Assembly: GCF_003201605.1 (NCBI RefSeq)
Contig: NZ_QJJR01000004.1
Location: forward strand, 186,001-250,000
Source: Streptohalobacillus salinus
GTDB taxonomy: Bacteria > Bacillota > Bacilli > Bacillales > Amphibacillaceae
DNA length: 64,000 nucleotides
Direction: 5' to 3'
The notes beneath the pieces are model-generated. The model was given only the letters and a program-made list of their open reading frames with translations. It did not search any database and was not told the DNA's origin. Within the stretch, counting starts at the first letter, position 1; the number at the start of each line of letters is the position of its first letter. A program made the position numbers and the translations under genes. This document shows positions 28,387 to 37,203 of the stretch, piece after piece.

Positions 28387-29106
28387 CTAGTCTCCCCTCT
28401 TTGTTTTTCTTTTAAACAATGCGAGATATAACAGTATAAATGAAGATAATGCGATGGCTTCGAGTGCAAGAATGTACCATGGATATGGACCTAGCAAATC
28501 AATAACAGTTGCATTGTTAGGTTTCCTGCTTAGAAACATATAGTTAGCACCAGTTAAGTGATTGATGATAAAAACGCATCCAACAATAAAGTTGAGAACT
28601 AAAAATGCTCTTATCACCGATGTTGCAGTGGCTTTATACCCTTCGAACCAGACCATGTAAAAGCAAGCAAGAACAATGGCAATATGAACAATAAAAAACT
28701 GAAAGAAACGCAAATGTGGTGCACCGAAGAATAGTTCTGGTGTTATGATGGCGATTAAAGCGCTTGTCATACTAATAAAAAAAGAAATCTCGAAGACTCT
28801 GTAATTCTTCGTGACTAACATGAAAGTACATAAATATATCGATATTGAAGAAAGTTGCAGAGGTAAATTGTAAATGATGTCCCACCTGTTGTTCGCTAAA
28901 TACCACCCATGAAAGAATACCTCTCCACCTATTAATGCGGCGATTAATGTATACTTTATATATGTTTTTGTCTTGCGGGTCGCTCTATCTCTTAAGAAGT
29001 AAAGTAGGACTAATAAGATGATCGTCACTAGAATCATACTCATATGTGACAAAGAAAATAATTCAAACGGATATGCGCTTTGATTAAAACTATAAAGTGA
29101 TTCCAT
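28387..29106 (-). CDS. TIGR02206/YwaF family membrane protein
   Basis: A 239-aa integral membrane protein with seven hydrophobic segments. It carries the family marks NLPLQLSSISIYLC, TPELFFGAPHLRFFQFF, a lone NYMFLSRKP and DLLGPYPWYI, which are typical of the TIGR02206 (B. subtilis YwaF) family of unknown function. ATG at 29106 is preferred over GTG 29115, since AAGAAGGGTG gives proper spacing to the ATG. It is monocistronic on the minus strand. Confidence 0.88.
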   Translation of the reverse strand: MESLYSFNQSAYPFELFSLSHMSMILVTIILLVLLYFLRDRATRKTKTYIKYTLIAALIGGEVFFHGWYLANNRWDIIYNLPLQLSSISIYLCTFMLVTKNYRVFEISFFISMTSALIAIITPELFFGAPHLRFFQFFIVHIAIVLACFYMVWFEGYKATATSVIRAFLVLNFIVGCVFIINHLTGANYMFLSRKPNNATVIDLLGPYPWYILALEAIALSSFILLYLALFKRKTKRGD

Positions 29107-29348
29107 TGTGTCCACACCCTTCTTAAGGTAATTTCATATTGATTTATAAGCATTTTGAAGTAACCAAGTCGTCTTATTTATTGTCATAACGCTGTTCAAA
29201 AATGATTTTCGCTTACACTGTAGATCTTCACATAGGTAACATTGTTAATAAGTAATTAACTTTATGAAAAGCGCCTCATTTCTTGCAACAAGTATACTAT
29301 AATTGTTCGTTAGTGAATAGGTTCTAAGTGAGTGGTGTATGATAATTA

Positions 29349-29357
29349 TGATATAAT
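29349..29357 (+). promoter_or_regulatory. Extended -10 promoter of mvaA
   Basis: TGATATAAT (TG-n-TATAAT) 90 bases before the mvaA start. A small hairpin CGCGCA / TGCGCG (29404-29421) lies in the leader just ahead of the GGAGG ribosome site. Confidence 0.55.
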
Positions 29358-29446
29358 ACAGAATAAATGAACCAATATTCATTAAATCTTTTTAAAATAT
29401 AGCCGCGCATTTTTTTGCGCGATACATTATTATTGGAGGTCTAGAA

Positions 29447-30739
29447 ATGACACATGCCCCATTGGAAAAGTTCTACAAAAAATCACTTAATGAACGGATT
29501 CAAAATTTAATTGACACGTCTCGTATTGATGCAGAAACTGTTGAACAATTTAAAACATCACTTCTGTTATCCGATGATACTGCAAATCACATGATTGAAA
29601 ATCAAATTGGTACCTATCAACTCCCCTTAGGACTTGGGCTTAATTTTGTAATTAATGATCAAATTTACGATGTACCAATGGCTACTGAAGAACCTTCAGT
29701 CATTGCAGCAGCAAGCTTTGGTGCCAAAACAATTAAAGCTTCGGGTGGATTTACGACGTATCAAGATCAGCGACTCATGGTTGGTCAGGTTGCCTTACGA
29801 AATGTTAGTGATCCCCATGACAAGAAAGAACGTGTCTATGAAGCACGTGAAAGATTGATTGAGCTCGCTCATCAAGCTCATCCTTCAATTGTGAGACGCG
29901 GTGGTGGTGTGAAGGCTATTGACGTGCGTCTAATAGATGAAAATCAAGTTCAAGGCACCCCAGATTTCTTTATTGTTCACTTATTAGTGGATACAAGTGA
30001 GGCTATGGGCGCAAATATGGTGAACACAATGGTTGAAGCGATCAAAGATGAACTTGAATTAATCACTGGTGGCGATTGCTTAATGGGAATTTTATCGAAT
30101 TATGCGACTGAAAACACAGTGACTTCAACGTGCATTATCCCCCCTACTCTTTTGTCCCGGGCAGAGATTCCTGGTGAAGAAGTAAGAGATCGTATTGTTG
30201 AAGCAAATCAATTTGCGATTGCAGATCCTTACCGCGCGGTGACCCATAATAAAGGCATCATGAATGGAATTGACGCAGTTGTGTTAGCTACTGGCAATGA
30301 CACACGTGCGATTGCTGCAGGTATTCATGCGTTTGCAAGTCGTAGTGGCCAATATCGCGCGCTAACGAATTGGTATGTTGACGATCAAGCTAATTTAGTT
30401 GGGACAATTACGGTGCCAATGGCAATAGGCACGGTTGGTGGTTCAATATCTATTCATCCTGGTGCTCAGTTTGCGCATTCGATGCTAAATAAGCCCACTG
30501 CAAGTGAACTGGCAGGGATCATTGCATCTGTAGGACTTGCTCAGAATTTTTCAGCATTACGTGCGCTTGTCACAGAAGGTATTCAAAAAGGTCATATGTC
30601 GCTACAAGCAAAATCGTTAGCGATGGTAGCTGGTGCAAAAGGTAAAGAAATTGAAGCCATTACCAAACAATTAAAACAAGAACCCCTAATGAATTTAGCC
30701 GTCGCTGAAAAGTTACTAAAGGCTTATCGCGATCAATAA
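29447..30739 (+). CDS. mvaA: Hydroxymethylglutaryl-CoA reductase, class II
   Basis: A 430-aa enzyme of the mevalonate pathway that converts HMG-CoA to mevalonate. The sequence shows the class II pattern: YQLPLGLGLNFVIN, MATEEPSVIAAAS with the catalytic Glu, GGDCLMGILSNYATE, THNKGIMNGIDAVVLATGND with the catalytic Lys and Asp region, and GTVGG. It is stand-alone and not fused to thiolase as in Enterococcus mvaE, which is closer to the Staphylococcus arrangement. The ATG follows TTGGAGGTC. mvaS and the thiolase gene lie 0.3-3 kb downstream in separate transcripts. Confidence 0.96.
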   Translation: MTHAPLEKFYKKSLNERIQNLIDTSRIDAETVEQFKTSLLLSDDTANHMIENQIGTYQLPLGLGLNFVINDQIYDVPMATEEPSVIAAASFGAKTIKASGGFTTYQDQRLMVGQVALRNVSDPHDKKERVYEARERLIELAHQAHPSIVRRGGGVKAIDVRLIDENQVQGTPDFFIVHLLVDTSEAMGANMVNTMVEAIKDELELITGGDCLMGILSNYATENTVTSTCIIPPTLLSRAEIPGEEVRDRIVEANQFAIADPYRAVTHNKGIMNGIDAVVLATGNDTRAIAAGIHAFASRSGQYRALTNWYVDDQANLVGTITVPMAIGTVGGSISIHPGAQFAHSMLNKPTASELAGIIASVGLAQNFSALRALVTEGIQKGHMSLQAKSLAMVAGAKGKEIEAITKQLKQEPLMNLAVAEKLLKAYRDQ

Positions 30740-30764
30740 TAAACAGCAATGGTCGAATGAACTG

Positions 30765-30923
30765 CTAGTTAAACATAAATAATAACAACTGAATCAGAGC
30801 GATAAAGAACAGGCCCAGCAATAGAATACCTATCCAAATTAAGCTCTTCAATCCTTGTTTTTTTCCGGTAATAAAGAGTAAACTACCGAGCACTAATGTA
30901 AGAGCAATGAAAAATTGTGACAT
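30765..30923 (-). CDS. Small membrane protein, 52 aa
   Basis: The ORF starts MSQFFIALTLVLGSLLFITG, has a basic loop KKQGLKS and a second hydrophobic helix ending LLLFMFN. A strong minus-strand ribosome site AAGGAGGATTC precedes the ATG by standard spacing. It has two membrane helices and no recognised family. It lies between mvaA and mvaS in the opposite direction to mvaA, after the mvaS terminator, so it likely has its own promoter. Confidence 0.7.
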   Translation of the reverse strand: MSQFFIALTLVLGSLLFITGKKQGLKSLIWIGILLLGLFFIALIQLLLFMFN

Positions 30924-30987
30924 GAATCCTCCTTCTTTCTTTGTCCATCGATGGTTATTTCTGATTGGTATCGTACAGGTTAAATGT

Positions 30988-31018
30988 AAAAGCGAGTGAC
31001 ACTATGTCACTCGCTTTT
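30988..31018. terminator. Rho-independent terminator of mvaS
   Basis: A perfect 13-bp stem AAAAGCGAGTGAC / GTCACTCGCTTTT with a 5-nt loop, 12 bases past the mvaS stop on the minus strand. Confidence 0.92.
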
Positions 31019-31029
31019 GTGTTTGATTA

Positions 31030-32199
31030 CTATGCTTGATGTTTATATTGGCGCATGTGATCTTTAACACCAGTAAAAACAAACGGTGCGGGATCAGTTG
31101 TCGTATCAATCTCAAAAGAAACTTGCCCAACAGGTGCTTTGTCATTAAAGATTGCTTCGTAGTCAGCCACACTGATCGCTTGACGGTTTTTAAGCATTGT
31201 TTCATGTGTTGCGGTATTTAAATGATCTTGAAAGCCAGTTACCATGACACCGGTGAAAAATTCGCCGACAGAACCAGACCCATAGCTGAATAAGCCAATC
31301 CGGTCACCTGCCTGTAATGTTTGACTATTTTCTATCAAGGAAAGTAATGATAAATATAATGAACCGGTGTAAATATTACCGACAATCGCGTTGTAATGTT
31401 TGCTGATGTTGAAATTATTAAGTAACCGTTCACGGTCCGCTTCATTTGCATCTTCAACCGCAGCACGCAATGCTTTTAAGCCCATTTTCGTATAAGGTAA
31501 ATGGAAGAGTAGCGCATGAAAGTCACTCAAATGAAGTCCGGTTTTTTCTTGATAGCGTTGTAATAAGTCATCAAAGAAATTAATGTATTGATCAACTGAG
31601 AATTTCCCCTGCACAAACGCCGTTTCTGAGTAAAGCGGTCGCCAGAAGTCCATGGCTTCCTCCGTTTTATAAACGCTAGTGGGTTCAATCGCCATAACCC
31701 GAGGATCTTTGGCGACAACAAAAGCGACAGCCCCAGCTCCCTGAGTAATCTCACCAGCTGTATTTAACCCATAGCGAGAGATATCTGACCCTAATACCAA
31801 TACTTTACTATCTGGATTTAAAGCGATATGACCACGTGCTGTTTGTAAACCAGCCGTTGCACTGTAACATGCCTGTTTTACTTCTACCGCTCGAGCGTAA
31901 GGATTAATGCCAAGTAAGTCATGAATATATGTTGAAGCAGCTTTTGAATGGTCAACACCGGTTTCAGTCGCGAAAATGATATAGTCAATCGCTTGTTTGT
32001 CCTCATCAGTTAAAATAGTTTGTGCGGCATTAGCGGCTAAGGAGACCGCATCTTGTGACTTTGGTGCTACCGCCATTCTTTCCTGACCAATGCCAATGGT
32101 GAATTTTTCTGGTTCAACCCCACGTGCCACCGCTAAATCACTTGTTTCTACATACATGTGTGGCGCAAAAAAGCCAATTTTATCAATACCTATTTTCAA
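31030..32199 (-). CDS. mvaS: Hydroxymethylglutaryl-CoA synthase
   Basis: A 389-aa enzyme that condenses acetyl-CoA and acetoacetyl-CoA to HMG-CoA. It shows MKIGIDKIGFFAP at the start, TGVDHSK, the catalytic Cys in EVKQACYSATAGLQ near residue 111, FHLPYTKMG with the catalytic His, and SYGSGSVGEF. The best start is TTG at 32199, which gives the canonical MKIGIDK N-terminus and has AAGGGTG upstream; longer frames from 32247 lack family support. It is divergent from the thiolase gene that feeds it with acetoacetyl-CoA. Confidence 0.95.
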   Translation of the reverse strand: MKIGIDKIGFFAPHMYVETSDLAVARGVEPEKFTIGIGQERMAVAPKSQDAVSLAANAAQTILTDEDKQAIDYIIFATETGVDHSKAASTYIHDLLGINPYARAVEVKQACYSATAGLQTARGHIALNPDSKVLVLGSDISRYGLNTAGEITQGAGAVAFVVAKDPRVMAIEPTSVYKTEEAMDFWRPLYSETAFVQGKFSVDQYINFFDDLLQRYQEKTGLHLSDFHALLFHLPYTKMGLKALRAAVEDANEADRERLLNNFNISKHYNAIVGNIYTGSLYLSLLSLIENSQTLQAGDRIGLFSYGSGSVGEFFTGVMVTGFQDHLNTATHETMLKNRQAISVADYEAIFNDKAPVGQVSFEIDTTTDPAPFVFTGVKDHMRQYKHQA

Positions 32200-32419
32200 T
32201 TGATTCACACCCTTTTTTCTAGTCTCTTTAAAGCATAAAAAAAGCATACAATACGCATGTTTCTGTTTACGCTTGTTACCCCGTATTAACTATAACATTT
32301 TTTAGACAAAATAATGTCGATATTTTTAACTTTTTGTTATACTTAGGTAGTCTTACTATAGCAAAGAGACGCTTTCTTTGTCATGATATATGATTTTAAA
32401 TGTAGAGGATGTGCCACAC

Positions 32420-33598
32420 ATGGAAAAAGTAGTAATCGTTAGTGCCTGCCGGACCCCGATTGGGAAATTTGGCGGTCAGTTAAAACATACAACTGCACGT
32501 ACCCTTGGTGCGCATACAGTTACAGCAGCATTAAAACAAGCAGAAGTTAGTCCGGAATACGTTGATACAGTTATATTCGGTAATGTCCTACAGGCAGGAA
32601 CAGGCCAAAACGTCGCTAGACAAATTGCGATTGATGCCGGTATTCCTTACCACGTACCCGCAATGACAATTAATGAAGTTTGTGGGTCAGGCTTAAAAGC
32701 TGTGATATTAGGTAAACAACAGATTCAACTAGGAGAAGCTGAGGTCGTGGTTGTTGGTGGAACAGAAAACATGAGTCGTGCCCCGCATATGATCGATAAC
32801 TACCGCTGGGACAAAACGACGGAAAATAAAAAGTTTGTTGACGCCATGGTACACGATGGTCTTACCGATGCTTTTAGCTCGGTGCACATGGGCATCACGG
32901 CTGAAAACGTCGCGAACCGATATCAAGTTACCCGTGAAGAACAAGATCAATTTGCTGTTCATTCACAACATAAAGCGAAACACGCCCGTGATAGTGGTCG
33001 GTTTACTGATGAGATTGTTCCGATTGAAGTGACGACTGAATCAGGTGACCAGGTATTATTTCAGAATGATGAGTATATTCGTGGTGAGGTTACGATTGAA
33101 GACTTGGCTCAGTTACGGACCCCGTTCTTAGAAGGTGGAACGGTCACTGCTGGTAATGCTTCGGGGATAAATGATGGTGCGGCGGCACTCGTCTTAATGT
33201 CTAAAACAAAAGCAGAACGTGAGGGCATCCCTTACCTTGCAGAAATTAAGGCTGATGCGGAAATGGGTATGGATCCGCAGTACATGGGGTACACCCCCTA
33301 CTATTCGACAAAAAAACTGGTTGAAAAATCGGGGATTGATTTAGCTGCGGTTGATTTATTTGAATTTAACGAAGCGTTTGCTGCTCAAAGCATACCCGTC
33401 TTACGCGATTTAGGTATCGACGAAGATAAAGTGAACGTCAATGGTGGTGCGATTGCACTTGGTCACCCAATTGGTGCCTCAGGTTCACGCATACTTGTTA
33501 CCCTCATTCATGAAATGTTAAAACGCGAGAGTCACTCAGGCATTGCAAGTTTATGTGTCGGTGGTGGGATAGGGATTTCAATGTTGATCGAACGCTAA
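32420..33598 (+). CDS. Acetyl-CoA C-acetyltransferase (thiolase)
   Basis: A 392-aa biosynthetic thiolase making acetoacetyl-CoA, the first step of the mevalonate route. The acylated Cys lies in NEVCGSGLKAV near residue 88. Other marks are GGTENMSRAPHM, NEAFAAQ, the catalytic His in GGAIALGHPIGASG, and the proton-transfer Cys in CVGGGIGISM. ATG 32420 with AGAGGATG upstream is preferred to ATG 32390. Together with the divergent mvaS and with mvaA it completes acetyl-CoA to mevalonate; the lower pathway is not in this window. Confidence 0.95.
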   Translation: MEKVVIVSACRTPIGKFGGQLKHTTARTLGAHTVTAALKQAEVSPEYVDTVIFGNVLQAGTGQNVARQIAIDAGIPYHVPAMTINEVCGSGLKAVILGKQQIQLGEAEVVVVGGTENMSRAPHMIDNYRWDKTTENKKFVDAMVHDGLTDAFSSVHMGITAENVANRYQVTREEQDQFAVHSQHKAKHARDSGRFTDEIVPIEVTTESGDQVLFQNDEYIRGEVTIEDLAQLRTPFLEGGTVTAGNASGINDGAAALVLMSKTKAEREGIPYLAEIKADAEMGMDPQYMGYTPYYSTKKLVEKSGIDLAAVDLFEFNEAFAAQSIPVLRDLGIDEDKVNVNGGAIALGHPIGASGSRILVTLIHEMLKRESHSGIASLCVGGGIGISMLIER

Positions 33599-33621
33599 AG
33601 CGTGTGTTTTAAAAGGTATCT

Positions 33622-33661
33622 ATAGCCACTTACAGGATTCTATCTGTAAGTGGCTATTGTT
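33622..33661 (+). terminator. Terminator of the thiolase gene
   Basis: A perfect 14-bp stem ATAGCCACTTACAG / CTGTAAGTGGCTAT with an 8-nt loop, followed by TGTTTG. Confidence 0.85.
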
Positions 33662-33692
33662 TGAAGTGATGGTTCGATATATCCGACAGGAT

Positions 33693-33929
33693 CTATTTAG
33701 ACAGTGGCGATGTTAACGAATCACTGTTTTTTAATTTTATTTTTCTCGATGAGCGCCATACCAAAAAAAGCAGCTGTCCGATGATGAAAACAGTAAAAAT
33801 GAGACCTAGTCGCTTGTTAGAAAGATAATTTGCTACTGCTATCACAAATAAAGCTGTAGCGTAAAAAGAGAATGCGATTACTGCAGCTTTTTGATAGGCA
33901 CTTTTTTCTGATTCATCTGGCTTTTTCAC
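33693..33929 (-). CDS. Small two-helix membrane protein
   Basis: A 78-aa protein: a charged N-terminus MKKPDESEKSAYQKAA, two hydrophobic helices separated by NYLSNKRLG, and a basic C-terminal tail. The start is GTG at 33929, set by AAGGAGGAACGCAA; the longer frame from 33959 runs through this ribosome site. No family recognised. It stands alone between the thiolase terminator and 34186. Confidence 0.65.
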   Translation of the reverse strand: MKKPDESEKSAYQKAAVIAFSFYATALFVIAVANYLSNKRLGLIFTVFIIGQLLFLVWRSSRKIKLKNSDSLTSPLSK

Positions 33930-34185
33930 TTGCGTTCCTCCTTGAGCGCACAGATTCAACCCTTTCCTTTCTTATCTACGCTAATGGTTAACTGAATATG
34001 ATCTCTTTTTTCCTTTTTATTGCAAGCCGCCTTGCATTTGGCTCATTTAGCGTATCTGGTGGTTTCACCTTAATTTTAACTTCTAAGTTTGGCTAGACCC
34101 CTGTATTCGTCTAAAATAAGTGGTTTTGATAAAAAGAGGTTTAGTGCAGAAGCTTTTTAATCTTCTTTTAACACGCCCGTCTTGT

Positions 34186-34650
34186 CTATGTAAAATCATA
34201 AGCAAGTTCATCCATCGAAAATGATTTTGTGACTGTTTGTAATTCATTATCTAAGTAATAAGATAACGTAATGTTTAACGAATCGGATGGTTTTACATTG
34301 ATGTTTTCATGCTTAAGATCGAATTGTTCAAGCTTAAGTGTTCGGTCACTCCATTCACTCGTGAATGCGTCTTCAAATCCACTCATTAATGATGAATAAA
34401 TCATGGTTTGGTTTAATGTAATCGTAAAAGAAAGTTCCGTCATTTCTTCTGCAACTAACGGTTGTAATTCATAGCCACCTGGGATAATCAGCTGACCTCC
34501 ACCTGCAACAATCCGAAAATGGTTTAAGTTTAGATCACCTAATTGCGTATCGAGTTTATAATAGGTCATTTGACTTTCTTGTAACTCAATAATTAACAGG
34601 GTAATGATGAAAATCAACCCCACAAACGAAACAATAACCCCTTTTTTCAA
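34186..34650 (-). CDS. Membrane-anchored extracytoplasmic protein of unknown function
   Basis: A 154-aa protein with one N-terminal helix (GVIVSFVGLIFIITLLII) and an exported beta-rich domain rich in Thr, Asn and Asp. The start is TTG at 34650, preceded by AGGAGGGGATTCAC. There is no lipobox and no recognisable motif. The surface-exposed domain is followed by no gene partner. I cannot assign a function. Confidence 0.65.
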   Translation of the reverse strand: MKKGVIVSFVGLIFIITLLIIELQESQMTYYKLDTQLGDLNLNHFRIVAGGGQLIIPGGYELQPLVAEEMTELSFTITLNQTMIYSSLMSGFEDAFTSEWSDRTLKLEQFDLKHENINVKPSDSLNITLSYYLDNELQTVTKSFSMDELAYDFT

Positions 34651-34833
34651 GTGAATCCCCTCCTGGTACAATTAGTTATAGTTAAATCATAGCATAGCTG
34701 TCATAAACCAACAATTGTCTGTGCCAATTTTTATCCTTAACGTAAACACGGGTGCCGGCATTGTGTGCGCAACAGGAAAGATAAATTTTCAGTCAAGCAT
34801 GGATTGCCTTAACGTTTCATGGTCTACAAACAA

Positions 34834-34870
34834 AAAAACACAAGGCGCTGCTTTTGGGCCTTGTGTTTTT
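34834..34870 (-). terminator. Terminator of the two-component system operon
   Basis: A perfect 13-bp stem AAAAACACAAGGC / GCCTTGTGTTTTT with an 11-nt loop, with T-runs on both strands. It lies 57 bases after the histidine kinase stop. Confidence 0.88.
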
Positions 34871-34926
34871 AAATGCTATCAATCTATAGGCAAACGTGCT
34901 TTGGAATGAAACGGTTCAAAAAACTT

Positions 34927-36318
34927 TTATGCCTGCTTTTGTTGACTGGGAAATGATAAATAGACAGTCGTTCCGCTTCCGCTCGCACTTTCAATCAATA
35001 ATTCTCCGTTGTGCCGTTCAAGTAACGCTTTGACGATACTTAATCCGATACCAATCCCACCAGATTTGCGGTCACGACTTGCATCACCACGATAAAAGCG
35101 CTCAGTGATAAACGGTAAATGTGATTGGTCAATACCGGGTCCTTGATCAGTCACTGCTATGATAGGTCTTGATGAGGTTGTGGTATAGCTTAAAGTAATT
35201 GTACTTGCTTTCGGACTATATTTAATCGCATTCATCAATAGGTTTGTTAACATCTGTTGCACTTTATCGCGGTCAGCGCTTAAGTGGTTGTCACCAGTTA
35301 CCGTTTGGATAACCTCAATCTGATGTTGACTTAACAACGTTTCAAACTGAGCCGTTACTTCAGCGAAGAGTACCGTCACATCAAACGACGTTACCTTCAG
35401 TGACAATTGTGGGTTTTCTGCTTGGATCAGTTGCTCGAGTTCATTCACTAAGCGGACCAAGCGCATCAACTCATGATGAAACTGATTCATACGCTCAGGT
35501 GTTGCTTCAAATACACCGTCTTGAATTGCTTCTAGTTGGCTTTGTAAGGTCGCCAGTGGTGTTCTTAATTCATGAGCCAAGTCACCTGTAAAACGTTCCC
35601 TTAAAGCCGCTTCTTGTTGCAAGGTAAGCTGTAGTGTATTAAAAGCCTCTGCGACCGGTTTTAAATCATTAGAAAATGCTTCAACATCAATTGCTTTTGC
35701 TTTTTTAGATGTTGTAAGTGTCGAGAGTGCTGCTGATAAGTGACGGAAATTACGAGTTAATGGTTTAACGAACAAATAACTAAAGAGGATTGAAAGCACA
35801 ATCGTCACCACGATCGCAATGACTAACGTTGATTGCATCGCTTCTAAAAAATTCAGTTCAATCGCTGAATAAGTTGCCGGGTAGTAGATTGTTAATTGAT
35901 GCGGTTCGTTATCTAAAGAAACAGTCAGTGTTTCATCTGTTAACTGTGCAGCTAAATTATTGTGCATCATGTCCGATTGTTGACGCATTCGCCCATTCAT
36001 ATTCCCCATCATATTCATTTGGGTTGAATCAAAGATGACATCCCCCTCAGGATCCTCTAACTTAAAAAACAAGCCATTCATCCCTTGCCGGTGCAATTCT
36101 TGATCAATTAAGGTTGGGTCGTTCTCAGCTAACACAAATAATAACTCTTCAGCGGCTTCTTCACGTCCTTGATCAAGGTATTGATTAAACTGGCGTTCAA
36201 AACTAAATAAAAAGCTCAGACTAACGATCAAGATTCCAATCGATGCAACCGTGATTAAGGCGAGCATCAGTTTTCTTTGGGTGGATTGATGAGTTAACCA
36301 ACGTTTCAGCTTAATCAT
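34927..36318 (-). CDS. Sensor histidine kinase with Met-rich extracytoplasmic loop
   Basis: A 463-aa class I sensor kinase. TM1 spans residues 16-38, an extracytoplasmic domain about 40-160 and TM2 162-184, followed by HAMP. The HisKA domain has the phosphoacceptor His249 in LAHELRTPL. The HATPase domain has an N-box NLLMNAIKYSP and G-boxes DQGPGI and GIGIGLSIV. The sensor loop has a cluster of Met residues at 101, 103, 104, 107, 111, 117 and 118 plus His119, which suggests a soft-metal ligand such as Cu or Ag (inference). It overlaps the response regulator by one base, so the two form an operon. Confidence 0.93.
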   Translation of the reverse strand: MIKLKRWLTHQSTQRKLMLALITVASIGILIVSLSFLFSFERQFNQYLDQGREEAAEELLFVLAENDPTLIDQELHRQGMNGLFFKLEDPEGDVIFDSTQMNMMGNMNGRMRQQSDMMHNNLAAQLTDETLTVSLDNEPHQLTIYYPATYSAIELNFLEAMQSTLVIAIVVTIVLSILFSYLFVKPLTRNFRHLSAALSTLTTSKKAKAIDVEAFSNDLKPVAEAFNTLQLTLQQEAALRERFTGDLAHELRTPLATLQSQLEAIQDGVFEATPERMNQFHHELMRLVRLVNELEQLIQAENPQLSLKVTSFDVTVLFAEVTAQFETLLSQHQIEVIQTVTGDNHLSADRDKVQQMLTNLLMNAIKYSPKASTITLSYTTTSSRPIIAVTDQGPGIDQSHLPFITERFYRGDASRDRKSGGIGIGLSIVKALLERHNGELLIESASGSGTTVYLSFPSQQKQA

Positions 36319-37001
36319 TACGATGTGCCCCCGAACTTATAGCCTCTACCAAACACTGTCTGTATGTAACGCGGGTGTTTACGATCTGGCTCAATTTTCT
36401 TACGTAAGTTTTTAATGTGCGTATCAATGGTTCGATCATACCCTTCGTAAATCATCCCTTCGTCATCAATTGCTTCAAGTAATGCTTCACGGCTGAAGAC
36501 TTGACCGGGATGCTTGATAAAAAGCGCCAACAGTTCGAATTCATTTGGCGTTAAACGTAACGCATCGCCATTTAAATGCGCTTCATAACTTGATGGATTG
36601 AGGGTGAGCGCTTGATAACTGTAAACCGTTGCGGCTTGTTTTTGTCGCCGTCTTAGTTGTGCTTTAATTCGGATTACCACTTCTTTTGGACTAAACGGTT
36701 TCTTGATGTAATCATCAGCACCGCGTTCAATCCCTGCAATTAATTCTTCTTCTTTTGTTTTAGCGGTTAACATAATAATCGGTACGTCACTGTCTTTTCG
36801 AATTGTATCATTTACGGATTCCCCGCTTAAATCTGGAAGCATTAAATCTAAAACAATTAAATCAAACACGGTTTCCTGAAAGCGCATGAGGGCTTCGTGC
36901 CCTGTTGCTGCCGTGGTGACTTGCCAACCTTCTTTTTCAAAATAGGCGGTTAACACCTCGAGAATCACCGGTTCGTCATCAACAATCAGGATGTGTGTCA
37001 T
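36318..37001 (-). CDS. OmpR/PhoB-family response regulator
   Basis: A 227-aa regulator. The receiver domain has the acidic pair DD in ILIVDDE, the phosphorylated Asp52 in LIVLDLMLPD, Thr in IMLTAKT and Lys in YIKKPFSPKE. The winged-helix DNA-binding domain is C-terminal, with LTPNEFELL and RTIDTHIKNLRKKIEPDRKHPRYIQTV split over the recognition helix and wing. It is coupled to its kinase by a 1-nt overlap. The target genes are unknown; the adjacent Asp-rich lipoprotein or chrA pair could be among them. Confidence 0.95.
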   Translation of the reverse strand: MTHILIVDDEPVILEVLTAYFEKEGWQVTTAATGHEALMRFQETVFDLIVLDLMLPDLSGESVNDTIRKDSDVPIIMLTAKTKEEELIAGIERGADDYIKKPFSPKEVVIRIKAQLRRRQKQAATVYSYQALTLNPSSYEAHLNGDALRLTPNEFELLALFIKHPGQVFSREALLEAIDDEGMIYEGYDRTIDTHIKNLRKKIEPDRKHPRYIQTVFGRGYKFGGTS

Positions 37002-37146
37002 TGTGGCCGCCCCCCTTCTTTTCGTAGCGCTGTCAGTTTATAACTGGCTACTATTTTACTTGCTATTACCGTTACTGTCTGTTTTTATTTAGTGTAACAT
37101 GAACCTGTGAAGAAGGTATGAAGAAAGGGTTGCGAATGAAGAAAAA

Positions 37147-37183
37147 AAAACGAAGCAGCCAATGACTAGGTCTGCTTCGTTTT
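37147..37183 (-). terminator. Terminator of the Asp-rich lipoprotein gene
   Basis: Perfect 12-bp stem AAAACGAAGCAG / CTGCTTCGTTTT with a 13-nt loop and T-rich minus-strand tail. Confidence 0.85.
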
Positions 37184-37203
37184 GATGCCTAAACGAAATG
37201 CGG

